The notes: a model not told the origin generated them from the letters alone. A DNA stretch of 64,000 nt from Schauerella fraxinea (GCA_030849945.1 JAVDKK010000001.1:1116001-1180000); one strand, 5' to 3'; shown: positions 42,683 to 56,185, counted from the stretch's first letter. Made by a program: numbers and translations.

Positions 42683-43642
42683 TCAGTCTTTCGCGTTCCG
42701 CACGCCGTCCAGCGCTGCGCAAAGTTTGGCGGTGGCGTCCACCAGGCGGGGGCCGGGGCGGTACAGCAGGTCGGCATCGATGGCGATCAAGCGGCCGCGG
42801 CGCGCGGCGGGCAGGCCCAGGCGTTGCCAGAATTGCAGCTTGGATGCCGTGTCGGCGTCGCCAGCCACGCCGGTGACGATCGCATCGATATCGCTGACCA
42901 GCAGCGCTTCGCGCGACAGTTGCGCGGCTGCCGTCGGCAATCCGGCGAACACGTTCACGCTGCCGCATAGCCGCAGCGCATCGCTCACGATGCTGCTGCC
43001 GTTGAGGGTGTAGATCGGCGCTTCGGCGACTGCGATGAATACCCGCACTGGCGTGCGTTGCGCGTACGTCTGCTCGAGCCGATCGAGCTGTTGCCCAAGC
43101 GCGGCCGCATGGGCATCCGCCACATTGGACGTGCCGAAGAGCACGCCCATATCCCGGATCGCTTTCGGGATCGCGCGCATGGTGGTGGGATCGCTGGCAT
43201 ACACCGGCGGCGCGCCCGCGCCCAGCACCTGCAACAGCCGGTTTGCCGGCGCGGATTGCCATCCCAGAATGAGGTCGGGCGCGAGGGTGGCCACCCGCTC
43301 GGCGTTAGGTTGAAAACCTTCGCCTACCGATGGGATGGCCGCGGCCTCTGGCGGATAGTTGCTGCCGGCGTCACGTCCCACCAACTGGCGACCGGCCCCG
43401 GCCGCGAAAACGAGTTCGGTGATGTGCGGCGCGAGCGACACCGCGCGTTGCGCCGGTGTTGCGAGATGCACGGCCTGGCCGCGATCGTCGACCGCGTCGA
43501 TCGCGGCACGAGCCGCGCCAGGCAGTATCGCGGCGAGCACAAACAACACACCCGCCACCGGTGCAAAACGGAGGCGGGCGCGGGCAGCATGGCCGAACGG
43601 CCACGCCTTAACCGCCGCGTGCTTTTCAGGCGCGGCAGTCAT
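42683..43642 (-). CDS. btuF: Cobalamin ABC transporter substrate-binding protein
   Basis: A 319-residue periplasmic binding protein of the BtuF/helical-backbone class. A signal segment (VAGVLFVLAAILPGAARA) is followed by AQRAVSLAPHITELVFAAGAG, the typical BtuF start, then ERVATLAPDLILGW and a long linker helix joining two lobes. It starts 4 bp after the btuB stop, so both come from the cobalamin-riboswitch promoter. Relatives include heme and siderophore binders, but pairing with a B12 receptor under a B12 riboswitch makes cobalamin the best call. The permease and ATPase genes (btuCD) are not in this window. Confidence 0.9.
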   Translation of the reverse strand: MTAAPEKHAAVKAWPFGHAARARLRFAPVAGVLFVLAAILPGAARAAIDAVDDRGQAVHLATPAQRAVSLAPHITELVFAAGAGRQLVGRDAGSNYPPEAAAIPSVGEGFQPNAERVATLAPDLILGWQSAPANRLLQVLGAGAPPVYASDPTTMRAIPKAIRDMGVLFGTSNVADAHAAALGQQLDRLEQTYAQRTPVRVFIAVAEAPIYTLNGSSIVSDALRLCGSVNVFAGLPTAAAQLSREALLVSDIDAIVTGVAGDADTASKLQFWQRLGLPAARRGRLIAIDADLLYRPGPRLVDATAKLCAALDGVRNAKD

Positions 43643-43646
43643 GGGC

Positions 43647-45482
43647 TTACATCTTCCAGTTCAGATTGAAGAAGACGTTCGAGCCGGGCGTGTAGTAGCT
43701 GTTGGCCAAGGTGTAGTCCCGATCCAGCACGTTGTTCCAACGGACTTGGGCTTGCAGGCGATTGGTGATGTCGTACGACGCCAGCAGGTTGAGCAACGTG
43801 TAGCCGCCCAAGCGCGTGGTGTTTGCCGCATCATCGTACCGCTTGCCCGACACGAGCACTTCCGTACCGACCTTGAACGCGCCGAAGCGATGGTCTGCGC
43901 CAAAGCGGAACACTTGCTTGGCACGACGGGCCAACTGATTGCCCGTCTTGTCGTCTTCGGGATTGGAGAAGTCGGCGCTGCCGCGCAAGGTGGTGGCGCC
44001 GATATCGTGCTCGGCCGACAAGGTCACGCCCTCGAGCGTGGCGCGGTTGACGTTGTACGGCAGATAGTCCGGGGGACCGCTGGCGATCAGATCCTTGACC
44101 TTGTTGCGATACACCACGGCCGACAGGCGCGTGGCGTCGCCGGTGTAGCGGATGCTGGCTTCAACGTTGCGCGAACGTTCGGGCTTCAGATCCGGATTGC
44201 CGTAGAACGGGAAGTACAGATCCTGGAAGGTCGGCGTCTTGAAGCCGGTGTTGCCGGCCACGCCCACGCGCACGCGCGGGGTGAGGTCGAAACCGTAGGC
44301 GATGCCGCCCGTGGTTTCGTCGTCATACACCGAGCTGTGATCGTTGCGCGCATTGAGCTGCACGTGATGCGGGCCGAACTCGCCGCGATAGATCAGGCCG
44401 ACCGAATTGGTGTCGCGATCGTTGGGCGAATAGGACGTGCTGCCGGTGACGCGTTCTTCCAGGCGCTCCAGCACCAGCGACAGTTGCTGCTGTTGCGTGA
44501 GCTTGAAGTTGTTTTGCCACGTGTACGTATGCTGTTCGCTACCGAAGCGCGACGGGAACGACGACAGATTGCGTTGGTCGTCACGGCCGTAGCCCAGACG
44601 GGCCACGCTCTGCCAACGATCGGTAATGTCGTCGGTGCTCGTGATCGTGTAGACCTGCTGGCGCGTGATCGCGCGGTCGTTGTAGTACGCGCCGGTGAGG
44701 AAGTCGGGGCCGGCATCGTATTGGCCGTTGATGCGCGCCGAGTAAGCGGTCACGCCCACATGATGGCCGGGTGCCCAGCGATAACCCAACGAACCCGAAA
44801 AGTCGTTCTGGTAATAGCCGTCGCGGTCGGGATTGTGCGAGAAGTTCTTGGGCGACGTGGCGTTGAAACCGCGGCTCTGGCCATAGCCGGCCGACAACGA
44901 GTAGTCGAAACCTTGTGCCGCGCCCGACAGACCCAGGCGGGTGCGCGCCGTGCCATACGTGCCGTAGCCCACCGAGCCATAGGCCGACAGCGGCCGGTCT
45001 TCGTTGCCACGGCGGGTGATGATGTTGACCACGCCGCCGATGGCGTCGGCGCCGTACAGGCTGCTGGCCGAACCGCGCAGCACTTCCACGCGCTCGATGG
45101 CGTCGGGCGGGAAGGTTTCGAGGAACGCCAGGCCGGTCACCGGCGAGTTGACGCGGATGCCGTCCACCAGCACCAGGGTCTGGTTGGAGTTGGCACCGCG
45201 AATGAACAGGCTGGACGACGTTTGCGGGCCACCGTTATTGCTGTACTCGATGCCGGGGGCGCGCGACAGCACTTCGGCCAGGCTGCTTTGCCCAGCCGCG
45301 TCCAGCGTCTGACGATCGATCACGGTCACATCGCCCAGCACATCGCGCGCGTCCTGCGGCGCACGGGCGGTGACGACGATGGTGTCGAGGGTGTTGGCGG
45401 GAGCGGTGGTTTGCGCGACGGCAAAGAGCGGAGCCAGACAGGCGGCGAGGCCTGCGCACTGGCGCAATACGGGGGATGTCAT
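43647..45482 (-). CDS. btuB: TonB-dependent vitamin B12 receptor
   Basis: A 611-residue outer-membrane barrel importing cobalamin. A signal peptide ends FAVAQ, the TonB box is DTIVVTA, and a plug domain follows (DVTVIDRQTLDAAGQSSLAE, FIRGANSNQTLVLVDGIRVN, VLRGSASSLYGADAIGGVVN). Barrel strands end in an aromatic C-terminus (NVFFNLNWKM). The plug matches BtuB proteins, including NNGG and the GADAIGGVVNI segment. A cobalamin riboswitch precedes it on the same strand, and btuF follows 4 bp later. Divergent metH uses the vitamin. Confidence 0.95.
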   Translation of the reverse strand: MTSPVLRQCAGLAACLAPLFAVAQTTAPANTLDTIVVTARAPQDARDVLGDVTVIDRQTLDAAGQSSLAEVLSRAPGIEYSNNGGPQTSSSLFIRGANSNQTLVLVDGIRVNSPVTGLAFLETFPPDAIERVEVLRGSASSLYGADAIGGVVNIITRRGNEDRPLSAYGSVGYGTYGTARTRLGLSGAAQGFDYSLSAGYGQSRGFNATSPKNFSHNPDRDGYYQNDFSGSLGYRWAPGHHVGVTAYSARINGQYDAGPDFLTGAYYNDRAITRQQVYTITSTDDITDRWQSVARLGYGRDDQRNLSSFPSRFGSEQHTYTWQNNFKLTQQQQLSLVLERLEERVTGSTSYSPNDRDTNSVGLIYRGEFGPHHVQLNARNDHSSVYDDETTGGIAYGFDLTPRVRVGVAGNTGFKTPTFQDLYFPFYGNPDLKPERSRNVEASIRYTGDATRLSAVVYRNKVKDLIASGPPDYLPYNVNRATLEGVTLSAEHDIGATTLRGSADFSNPEDDKTGNQLARRAKQVFRFGADHRFGAFKVGTEVLVSGKRYDDAANTTRLGGYTLLNLLASYDITNRLQAQVRWNNVLDRDYTLANSYYTPGSNVFFNLNWKM

Positions 45483-45831
45483 GAGAGCTTGAACCCAGGT
45501 GTGACGCGCGACCCCGCACGTCGTTCACGAAAATGGCGCGCCAACCCTATCGGGCAACGCGCCGTGTCGAAACCGGCCGGTATCGGGCTGGCCTGCAAGA
45601 CGCAGGCTGACCGTTGCGGGGGCAGCACAGGCTGGGGGCGAACCCTTCCTGTTTCCCGTTTAACTTTCGCAGTGCGCGGCCTCCAAGCCAAATGGCTGGC
45701 GGCCGACGCGCCGAAAGCACCGTTTCGGGGCGAAACTGTATCACGGGGTAAGCGCTCCTTCGACCGGTTTGGTACGATTGAGGGTTGATTTTTCGGCGCT
45801 TTTTGCGTTTACGCCACATTCAGGGTTACGC
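45483..45831. other. Divergent control region btuB / metH
   Basis: A 349-bp gap between the btuB start and the metH GTG. Most of it is the cobalamin riboswitch on the minus strand. The remaining 106 bp before metH hold its promoter (a TACGAT word at 45774 is a possible -10) and an AGGG ribosome site. I see no second riboswitch on the plus strand. Confidence 0.7.
45570..45725 (-). promoter_or_regulatory. Cobalamin riboswitch upstream of btuB
   Basis: Read on the minus strand, the leader has the conserved core in order: GGTGCTTTCGG near 45722, GTTAAACGGGAAACAGG near 45660, GTGCTGCCCCCGCAACGGT near 45620, and the B12-box region GCCAGCCCGATACCGGCC near 45575-45592. Together these are diagnostic for the AdoCbl riboswitch class. 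The btuB start lies about 90 bp downstream. The exact ends of the outer helix are approximate. Expression of btuB-btuF should fall when cobalamin is plentiful. Confidence 0.93.
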
Positions 45832-49605
<3,774 letters not shown>

Positions 49606-49610
49606 ACGCA

Positions 49611-50453
49611 ATGACCCAAGGGGAGGCTCGCGCGCTCGTCGATGGCTCCGGCGGCACCCCCATGCGCCGGCAGGCCTTGGGGGCGTTCGTTCGCGAAGCG
49701 CGGTCGCGGCTCACGCCGCGCATGGCAGGCTTGCCCGATGGTCCGCGGCGGCGCACGCCAGGGTTGCGGCGCGAAGAGGTGGCGCAGCTATGCGGCATCA
49801 GCGTCACTTGGTACACCTGGATCGAGCAAGGGCGCGACGTGGTCGTGTCGCCGGCAGTGTGGGCGCGACTTGCGGGTGTGTTGCAGATGGCCAGGGCTGA
49901 GCGCGCGTATCTGTTCGAGCTGGCCGAGTGTGCGGATCCGCAAGCGCCACGCGACGATCCCGTCGGCATGCAAGGCGTGCTCGATGCCTGCGTGGCCGCG
50001 GTCGATGCGCCGGCCTACGTGCTGGATCGCGCGTGGAACATCCTGGCCTTCAACGGCGCGTTCGATAGATTGTTTGCCGGCTATACCACCCGCGATGCGG
50101 CCCCAAATTTGTTGCGCTACATCTTCCTGGCACCCGAGGCGCGCGCCCTCGTGGTCGACTGGGAGCAACGCGCGCGGCGCGTGGTGGCCGAATTTCGCGC
50201 CGATGCCGGCGCCCATCTCGACGAGCCGGATGTGCAGATGCTGGCCGAATCGTTGAGCCGCGACAGCACCGTTTTCGCCCATTGGTGGACGCGCCACGCC
50301 GTGATCGAACGTGAAGGTGGACTACGCGAATTCGACCATCTGAAATCGGGCCGGCTGCGTTTTCAGCAAGTCACGTTTCGCCTGGCCACGCATCCCGAAC
50401 TGAAGCTGGTGATGCTGCTGCAAGACAAGGCGGACGCCGAATTGGTGGGGTAG
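49611..50453 (+). CDS. XRE-family regulator with MmyB-like ligand domain
   Basis: A 280-residue regulator. The helix-turn-helix is near the N-terminus (LRREEVAQLCGISVTWYTWIEQG, shown in part as REEVAQLCGISVTWYTWIEQ) with a conserved PRRRTPGLRREE lead-in. The C-terminal half is the MmyB-type domain (YVLDRAWNILAFNGAFDRLF, NLLRYIFLAPEAR, FDHLKSGRLRFQQVTFRL), which in relatives may bind a fatty acid. It starts 5 bp after metH, so it may be on the same transcript, but a methionine link is not implied by the domain. A strong stem-loop ends it. Confidence 0.92.
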   Translation: MTQGEARALVDGSGGTPMRRQALGAFVREARSRLTPRMAGLPDGPRRRTPGLRREEVAQLCGISVTWYTWIEQGRDVVVSPAVWARLAGVLQMARAERAYLFELAECADPQAPRDDPVGMQGVLDACVAAVDAPAYVLDRAWNILAFNGAFDRLFAGYTTRDAAPNLLRYIFLAPEARALVVDWEQRARRVVAEFRADAGAHLDEPDVQMLAESLSRDSTVFAHWWTRHAVIEREGGLREFDHLKSGRLRFQQVTFRLATHPELKLVMLLQDKADAELVG

Positions 50454-50457
50454 CGCT

Positions 50458-50483
50458 GGTGGGCGGCTTGCTAGCCGCCCACC
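50458..50483. terminator. Bidirectional stem-loop between XRE/MmyB gene and thiC
   Basis: GGTGGGCGGC / GCCGCCCACC, a perfect 10-bp stem with loop TTGCTA, fills the 39-bp convergent gap. T runs are lacking, so efficiency is uncertain. Confidence 0.78.
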
Positions 50484-50492
50484 ACACCGTGA

Positions 50493-52406
<1,914 letters not shown>

Positions 52407-52410
52407 GAAA

Positions 52411-52429
52411 GCTCCAAAAAAGTTGGAGC
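52411..52429 (-). promoter_or_regulatory. Hairpin covering the thiC ribosome binding site
   Basis: On the minus strand GCTCCAA-CTTTT-TTGGAGC is a perfect 7-bp stem whose 3' arm contains the GGAG ribosome site, five bases before the thiC ATG. With the TPP riboswitch just upstream it looks like the expression platform. Ligand binding would favour this stem and block translation. The U-rich loop also gives some terminator-like character. Confidence 0.75.
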
Positions 52430-52483
52430 CGATCGGGGAGATCGATATGCCGGGCAAGCGGTTTGCTACTGCCTGCCGGAAAG

Positions 52484-52572
52484 CGCTCCCAGCATCGGCA
52501 TTATCCGTACTGGTCAGAAGGGACTCTCTCAACCGAGACCCGGCTTTTTTGCCAAGTATCAGTACCCCTGCG
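52484..52572 (-). promoter_or_regulatory. TPP riboswitch (thi box) upstream of thiC
   Basis: On the minus strand the leader reads CAGGGGTACT, then GGTTGAGAGAGTCCCTT, then CTGACCAGTACGGATAATGC and CGATGCTGGGA. These are the conserved thi-box elements (GGGGT, CTGAGA-like, CCCTT, GGATAATGC, final GGGA). The first residue of CTGAGA is T here. It ends about 80 bp before the thiC ATG. Confidence 0.95.
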
Positions 52573-52711
52573 TGAGCGGCAATTATAGGTGCCAAGCGGC
52601 CATTCTGAGCGTGCCAAGTGGACATTCGCTTTTACATCTTGAAGCAGAACACTTGGACGAGGGCGGGTTTGCCCCTGTACACTTTTTTGTAACTGCCGAT
52701 TTTAAAAATTC

Positions 52712-52725
52712 GGTTCCTTGGAACC
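52712..52725. promoter_or_regulatory. 14-bp palindrome before the SecD-head-like lipoprotein
   Basis: GGTTCC-TT-GGAACC is perfect and lies 22-35 bp before the ATG, just ahead of the AGGAAGA ribosome site, in an otherwise AT-rich promoter stretch. It may be an operator or an mRNA leader stem. No regulator is adjacent. Confidence 0.4.
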
Positions 52726-52746
52726 AAATACATAGGAAGAAACACT

Positions 52747-53349
52747 ATGCCCATCAACGTCCGTAAATTGGCTCCCGCTCTGGTTGTGCTCAGCTTGGCC
52801 TTGGCAGGTTGCCAAACGCCTTCGCAGCGCGCCGGCACGACGCCTACGACGTCGACCGCACCCGCAGGCACCACTGCACCGGCTACCGCACCTGCTGAAG
52901 CGTCGACGAGCTCGCCGGTCGAGTTCTATCTGGCCCAGCCGCAAAGCGCGCCGGGCATGATGGAAGTGAAGTTGCCCGACGGCGCGCTGTACATGCAGCG
53001 TCAGGCCGTGCTCACGCGCGACGATTTGTCCGAATCGGCTGCATTGGTCGACAAGCAAGGCGTGAACTTCGTGGGTCTGCGTTTCACGGAAGCCGGCGCC
53101 CGTAAGCTCACCGATATCAGCACGCAAAACATCGGCAAGATGCTCGCACTCGTCGTCGACCGTCAATTGGTTGCCGCCCCGCGCATCTCGGAGCCGCTGA
53201 ACCGTGGCGTCTTGGCCTTCAGCGTCGGTTCGGCGCAAGAAGCTACCGAACTGGCTGCCCGCATCCGCGGTGATGCCGCTGGTGTGCCGCCCGCCGGCAC
53301 GACGCCTGGCTCGATGGGCACCCCGCCCGCCGCTGCCCCGCGCCGTTAA
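52747..53349 (+). CDS. Lipoprotein with SecD P1-head-like domain
   Basis: A 200-residue lipoprotein: MPINVRKLAPALVVLSLALA followed by GC gives a clear lipobox (Cys near residue 22). A Thr/Ala/Pro tether follows (residues 25-55), then a compact domain (about 57-180) resembling the P1 head subdomain of SecD: VEFYLAQP, ALYMQRQAVLTRDDLSES, VGLRFTEAGARKLTDIS, MLALVVDRQLVAAPRI and FSVGSAQEATELAARIR. Here the domain stands alone without the SecD membrane segments. A role in export or envelope quality control is conceivable but not shown. A good AGGAAGA site precedes the ATG. Confidence 0.85.
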   Translation: MPINVRKLAPALVVLSLALAGCQTPSQRAGTTPTTSTAPAGTTAPATAPAEASTSSPVEFYLAQPQSAPGMMEVKLPDGALYMQRQAVLTRDDLSESAALVDKQGVNFVGLRFTEAGARKLTDISTQNIGKMLALVVDRQLVAAPRISEPLNRGVLAFSVGSAQEATELAARIRGDAAGVPPAGTTPGSMGTPPAAAPRR

Positions 53350-53388
53350 GCGTTAAAGCAATATCCGGCGCCCGAGAGGACGCCGTTC

Positions 53389-53426
53389 ACCGCGCCGCTG
53401 GTTGATCCACGGCGCGGTTTATTTTT
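53389..53426 (+). terminator. Rho-independent terminator of the lipoprotein gene
   Basis: ACCGCGCCG / CGGCGCGGT stem with a 12-nt loop, followed by TTATTTTTG. The T tract overlaps the stop codon of the convergent XRE gene (53419). Confidence 0.88.
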
Positions 53427-53934
53427 GCCTGGTGGGTCCGGTCGGTCGCCGGCTACCGGCGGCCCTTGCGGGCTTATCCGACTTGGCGGTCGTGGGCGGC
53501 GTTGGCATCTGGCTGGCGCGCTTGCCCTTGAGAATCAGGAGGGCCATGTCCTCTAGCGTTAAGCGTTCTTCCGGAGAGAGCAGGGCGTAGTGCTCGCGTG
53601 TAATCCGCGGAAATGGCCAGTCGCCAATCATCGCAGCGTCTGCGCGCCCATCGCGCTCAAGCGCACTATCTTTCAAGCCTTGAAATCCGCCGGACGGTGC
53701 GCGTGGAGCATAGCCGGCGGATTCGGCGTCGCGCGGACCTTTGCCATGCTGCAGCCATTCCGGATTGACCTTCAACGCGCGGGCCAGATCGATCAAGTGC
53801 TGTGTTTTGACACGTTGCTGACCTTCGTAGCTTGAGATCGTGGACTGTTTCAGGCCGCAGGCCTCCGCCAACGCTTTCTGCGTCAGCTTGAGCCGTTCAC
53901 GGCTGTCTTTCACTCGGTCTGAAAATTTGTTCAC
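53419..53934 (-). CDS. XRE-family phage-repressor-like regulator
   Basis: A 171-residue protein with an N-terminal helix-turn-helix (LKLTQKALAEACGLKQSTIS, then YEGQQRVKTQHLIDLARALK and NPEWLQHGKGP), the layout of CI-like repressors. The C-terminal half (WPFPRITREHYALLSPEERL, then LEDMALLILKGKRA) is not an S24 peptidase and contains a helix probably used for dimerisation. The tail is basic. The start is a GTG at 53934. Two near-identical palindromes lie just upstream, between it and the divergent gene at 54011, so it probably represses both. Confidence 0.9.
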   Translation of the reverse strand: MNKFSDRVKDSRERLKLTQKALAEACGLKQSTISSYEGQQRVKTQHLIDLARALKVNPEWLQHGKGPRDAESAGYAPRAPSGGFQGLKDSALERDGRADAAMIGDWPFPRITREHYALLSPEERLTLEDMALLILKGKRASQMPTPPTTAKSDKPARAAGSRRPTGPTRQK

Positions 53935-53957
53935 ACCGCGATTGAATCTTGCACCTC

Positions 53958-53973
53958 AATCACAATGGTGATT
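53958..53973. promoter_or_regulatory. XRE operator 1
   Basis: AATCAC-AATG-GTGATT, a perfect 6-bp inverted repeat with 4-bp centre, in the 76-bp gap between the XRE gene and the response-regulator-like gene. Confidence 0.85.
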
Positions 53974-53978
53974 GCGTT

Positions 53979-53994
53979 AATCACACTTGTGATT
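53979..53994. promoter_or_regulatory. XRE operator 2
   Basis: AATCAC-ACTT-GTGATT, the same half-sites as operator 1, with centres 21 bp apart (two helical turns). This fits cooperative binding of two repressor dimers on one DNA face. It ends 16 bp before the ATG of the divergent gene. Confidence 0.85.
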
Positions 53995-54010
53995 TTAGTG
54001 AGGCAAGAGC

Positions 54011-54931
54011 ATGCAGTATCAGTCTGAAGTGATCGTCCTGCAGGATGCCGACGCGAGCGGCAACGATTATGCGGCGCGGCTTTCCGCCCAAGGTTTTAGG
54101 GTGCATGCCTGCTGCAGTGTCTCAGCACTCGCGCGCCTTCGTCACGGTTGCGATATCCGCGGCGTGCTGGTGGTGGGCGACGCGCAGCCCGTAGGGCCTG
54201 TGGTGGGCCGCATCCGCGCGCTCAACACGACTATGCCGGTCGTCGTGGTGCGCGCCGGTGCCGACGTCGCGTTGCGCGTCCAGGCGCTGCAAGCCGGCGC
54301 CGACGCCTGTTACGCCTCGGATGTTGCGGCGGTTGAATTGGCGGCGGCCCTGCGCGCCGCGAGTCGCCTTCGCGTGGCGGCACCATTCGAGTTCACGCCC
54401 ATCACGCAGCATGATCCTGCGGCGCATGACAAGGCGGAGCTTGACCCAACGTTGCACGACCCAACGGCGCATGACCCAATGGCGCATGACGCAACGGAGC
54501 ACGACCCAACGTCGCATCACGCAGCTCCACATGACGCAACGGCGCATGACCCCAAGGCGCTCGACTGGACGTCCGTGTTGCATCGCGGGGCGGTCGTCGA
54601 TAACCCGCGCGGCTGGCGGCTGATGGACGGCGGATGCACGCTGGTCAGCCCGGTCGACGAACGCTTGCGGCTGACCGCATCCGAGCGGGTGCTGATGCAG
54701 CAGTTGATCGGCAGGGTGGGGCGGCCGTTGCATCGCGATGATCTGGCCGAGGCAGGATGGCCCAGTCATGCCGGCATGGGAGCAAACAAACCTCGCAGCG
54801 TGGACGTATTGATCTCGCGATTACGGCGCAAGGCCGAGCGCCAGGGGATGGCGCTGCCGCTGATGGCGGTGCGGCGGTGGGGGTATATGTTTCTAGGCGA
54901 TGCCGCTGCGCCGCCGATGCGGGATAGTTGA
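54011..54931 (+). CDS. Response-regulator-like protein with degenerate receiver, His/Asp pentapeptide-repeat linker and winged helix
   Basis: A 306-residue protein with three parts. Residues 1-120 resemble a receiver domain (SEVIVLQDADASG, GVLVVGDAQP, MPVVVVRAGADVALRVQALQ, AGADACYASD), but the switch Thr is replaced (Arg81 region) and the Lys position reads Ser, so normal phosphorylation is doubtful. Residues 134-180 are ten units of five residues, mostly HDPxA, with His at 134, 139, 149, 154, 159, 164, 169, 174 and 179. Residues 215-296 are an OmpR/PhoB-type winged helix (LRLTASERVLMQQLIG, SVDVLISRLRRKAE, RRWGYMFLG). No kinase gene is nearby. It is divergent from the XRE repressor with two shared operators. 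The His/Asp linker might bind metal (inference). Confidence 0.85.
   Translation: MQYQSEVIVLQDADASGNDYAARLSAQGFRVHACCSVSALARLRHGCDIRGVLVVGDAQPVGPVVGRIRALNTTMPVVVVRAGADVALRVQALQAGADACYASDVAAVELAAALRAASRLRVAAPFEFTPITQHDPAAHDKAELDPTLHDPTAHDPMAHDATEHDPTSHHAAPHDATAHDPKALDWTSVLHRGAVVDNPRGWRLMDGGCTLVSPVDERLRLTASERVLMQQLIGRVGRPLHRDDLAEAGWPSHAGMGANKPRSVDVLISRLRRKAERQGMALPLMAVRRWGYMFLGDAAAPPMRDS
54410..54550. repeat. 15-bp tandem repeat encoding the HDPxA linker
   Basis: About ten units close to CATGACCCAACGGCG run in frame through the gene at 54011. The 15-bp period keeps the frame, so unit number can change without loss of the C-terminal DNA-binding domain. Confidence 0.9.
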
Positions 54932-54967
54932 TCCGCGGCAGAGGACGAGCGCTTCGGGGCGCGCTCT

Positions 54968-55007
54968 CTTACCCCTAGGCGCCCGCACTTACCCCTTGGC
55001 GCCCGCC
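54968..55007. repeat. 20-bp tandem duplication across the proB stop codon
   Basis: Two adjacent 20-bp copies (54968-54987 and 54988-55007) differ at two positions. The right copy contains the last proB codons and its TAA stop (54989-54991); the left copy is a non-coding duplicate of it just downstream. Confidence 0.8.
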
Positions 55008-56185
55008 AGCACGACGAGGTTGTCGCGATGCATCAGCTCGGGATCGGTCATGCTGCCCAGAATCTGCGCAATCCGTGTCGACGGCTCACGCAGGATGCGG
55101 CGCGTGTCCGCAGCCGAATAATTGATCAGCCCGCGCGCGCATTCGCGTCCGGCGTCGTCCATGCAGGCCACCACATCGCCTCGTTCGAACTCGCCTTCGA
55201 CCGACACCACGCCGATCGACAGCAAACTCTTGCCTTCTTGCGTGAGGGCGCGCACGGCACCGGCATCCAGCACCACGCGACCGCGCAGCCGCAGGTGATC
55301 GGCCAGCCACTGCTTGCGTGCCGACCATACCGGCAGCACGGCGCGCAGTTCGGTGCCGATCGGCTCGCCTTGCGACAAGCGGGTCAATACGTTTTGTTCG
55401 CGGCCGCTGGCGATCACAGTATGCGCGCCGCTGCGGGCCGCGCGCTTGGCAGCCAGAATTTTCGTCAGCATCCCACCGGTGCCCACCGTGCTGCCTGCGC
55501 CGCCCGCCATGGCTTCTAGCACGGGGTCGCCTGCCTGGCCCTGTGCGATAAACGGCGCATCGGGTTGCTTGCGCGGATCGGCGCCATACAGGCCGCGTTG
55601 ATCCGTGAGAATGATGAGCGCATCGGCTTCGATCAGATTGGTGACCAGCGCACCCAGCGTATCGTTGTCGCCGAAGCGAATTTCGTCGGTGACGACCGTG
55701 TCGTTTTCGTTGACGATAGGCACCACACCCAAACGCAAAAGCGCAAACAAGGTCGAGCGGGCGTTCAGATAGCGGTGACGATCGGCCAGGTCTTCGTGCG
55801 TGAGCAGGATCTGCGCGGTATGCAGACCATGCTCGGCAAAGGCCGCCTCGTAGGCTTGCACGAGGCCCATCTGGCCCACGGCGGCGGCAGCTTGCAGCTC
55901 GTGCATCACAACGGGGCGCTTGCGCCATCCCAACCGCGCCATGCCCTCGGCGATCGCGCCACTGGACACCAGCACGACTTCACGGCCTTGTTGGCGCAAG
56001 GTGGCAATCTGGGCCGCCCAGTGCGCGACTGCGGGGCGATCCAGGCCGCGCCCTTCGTTGGTGACCAGGGATGAACCGACTTTGACCACGATGCGATGCG
56101 CGGACGCAATCGCCGAAATCGACGAGGCCGACGAGGAAAGCACTGCCTCACCGGCAGCAGGTGAGCCTAAGTCGGCGTGCATCAT
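54989..56185 (-). CDS. proB: Glutamate 5-kinase with PUA domain
   Basis: First enzyme of proline synthesis from glutamate, 398 residues. The amino-acid kinase domain (30-290) shows RIVVKVGSSLVTNEGRG, VSSGAIAEGMARLGW, VPIVNENDTVV, RFGDNDTLGALVTNLIEAD and GTGGMLTKILAA. A C-terminal PUA domain (about 305-390, GRVVLDAGAVRALTQEGKSL) follows. The first 28 residues are an Ala/Ser-rich leader. ATG at 56185 overlaps the obg stop (ATGA), so obg and proB are coupled, as in many betaproteobacteria. Confidence 0.97.
   Translation of the reverse strand: MMHADLGSPAAGEAVLSSSASSISAIASAHRIVVKVGSSLVTNEGRGLDRPAVAHWAAQIATLRQQGREVVLVSSGAIAEGMARLGWRKRPVVMHELQAAAAVGQMGLVQAYEAAFAEHGLHTAQILLTHEDLADRHRYLNARSTLFALLRLGVVPIVNENDTVVTDEIRFGDNDTLGALVTNLIEADALIILTDQRGLYGADPRKQPDAPFIAQGQAGDPVLEAMAGGAGSTVGTGGMLTKILAAKRAARSGAHTVIASGREQNVLTRLSQGEPIGTELRAVLPVWSARKQWLADHLRLRGRVVLDAGAVRALTQEGKSLLSIGVVSVEGEFERGDVVACMDDAGRECARGLINYSAADTRRILREPSTRIAQILGSMTDPELMHRDNLVVLAGAKG

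Noticed and set aside
45726..45831. Second riboswitch upstream of metH
   Set aside because: No SAM or cobalamin aptamer elements could be found on the plus strand.
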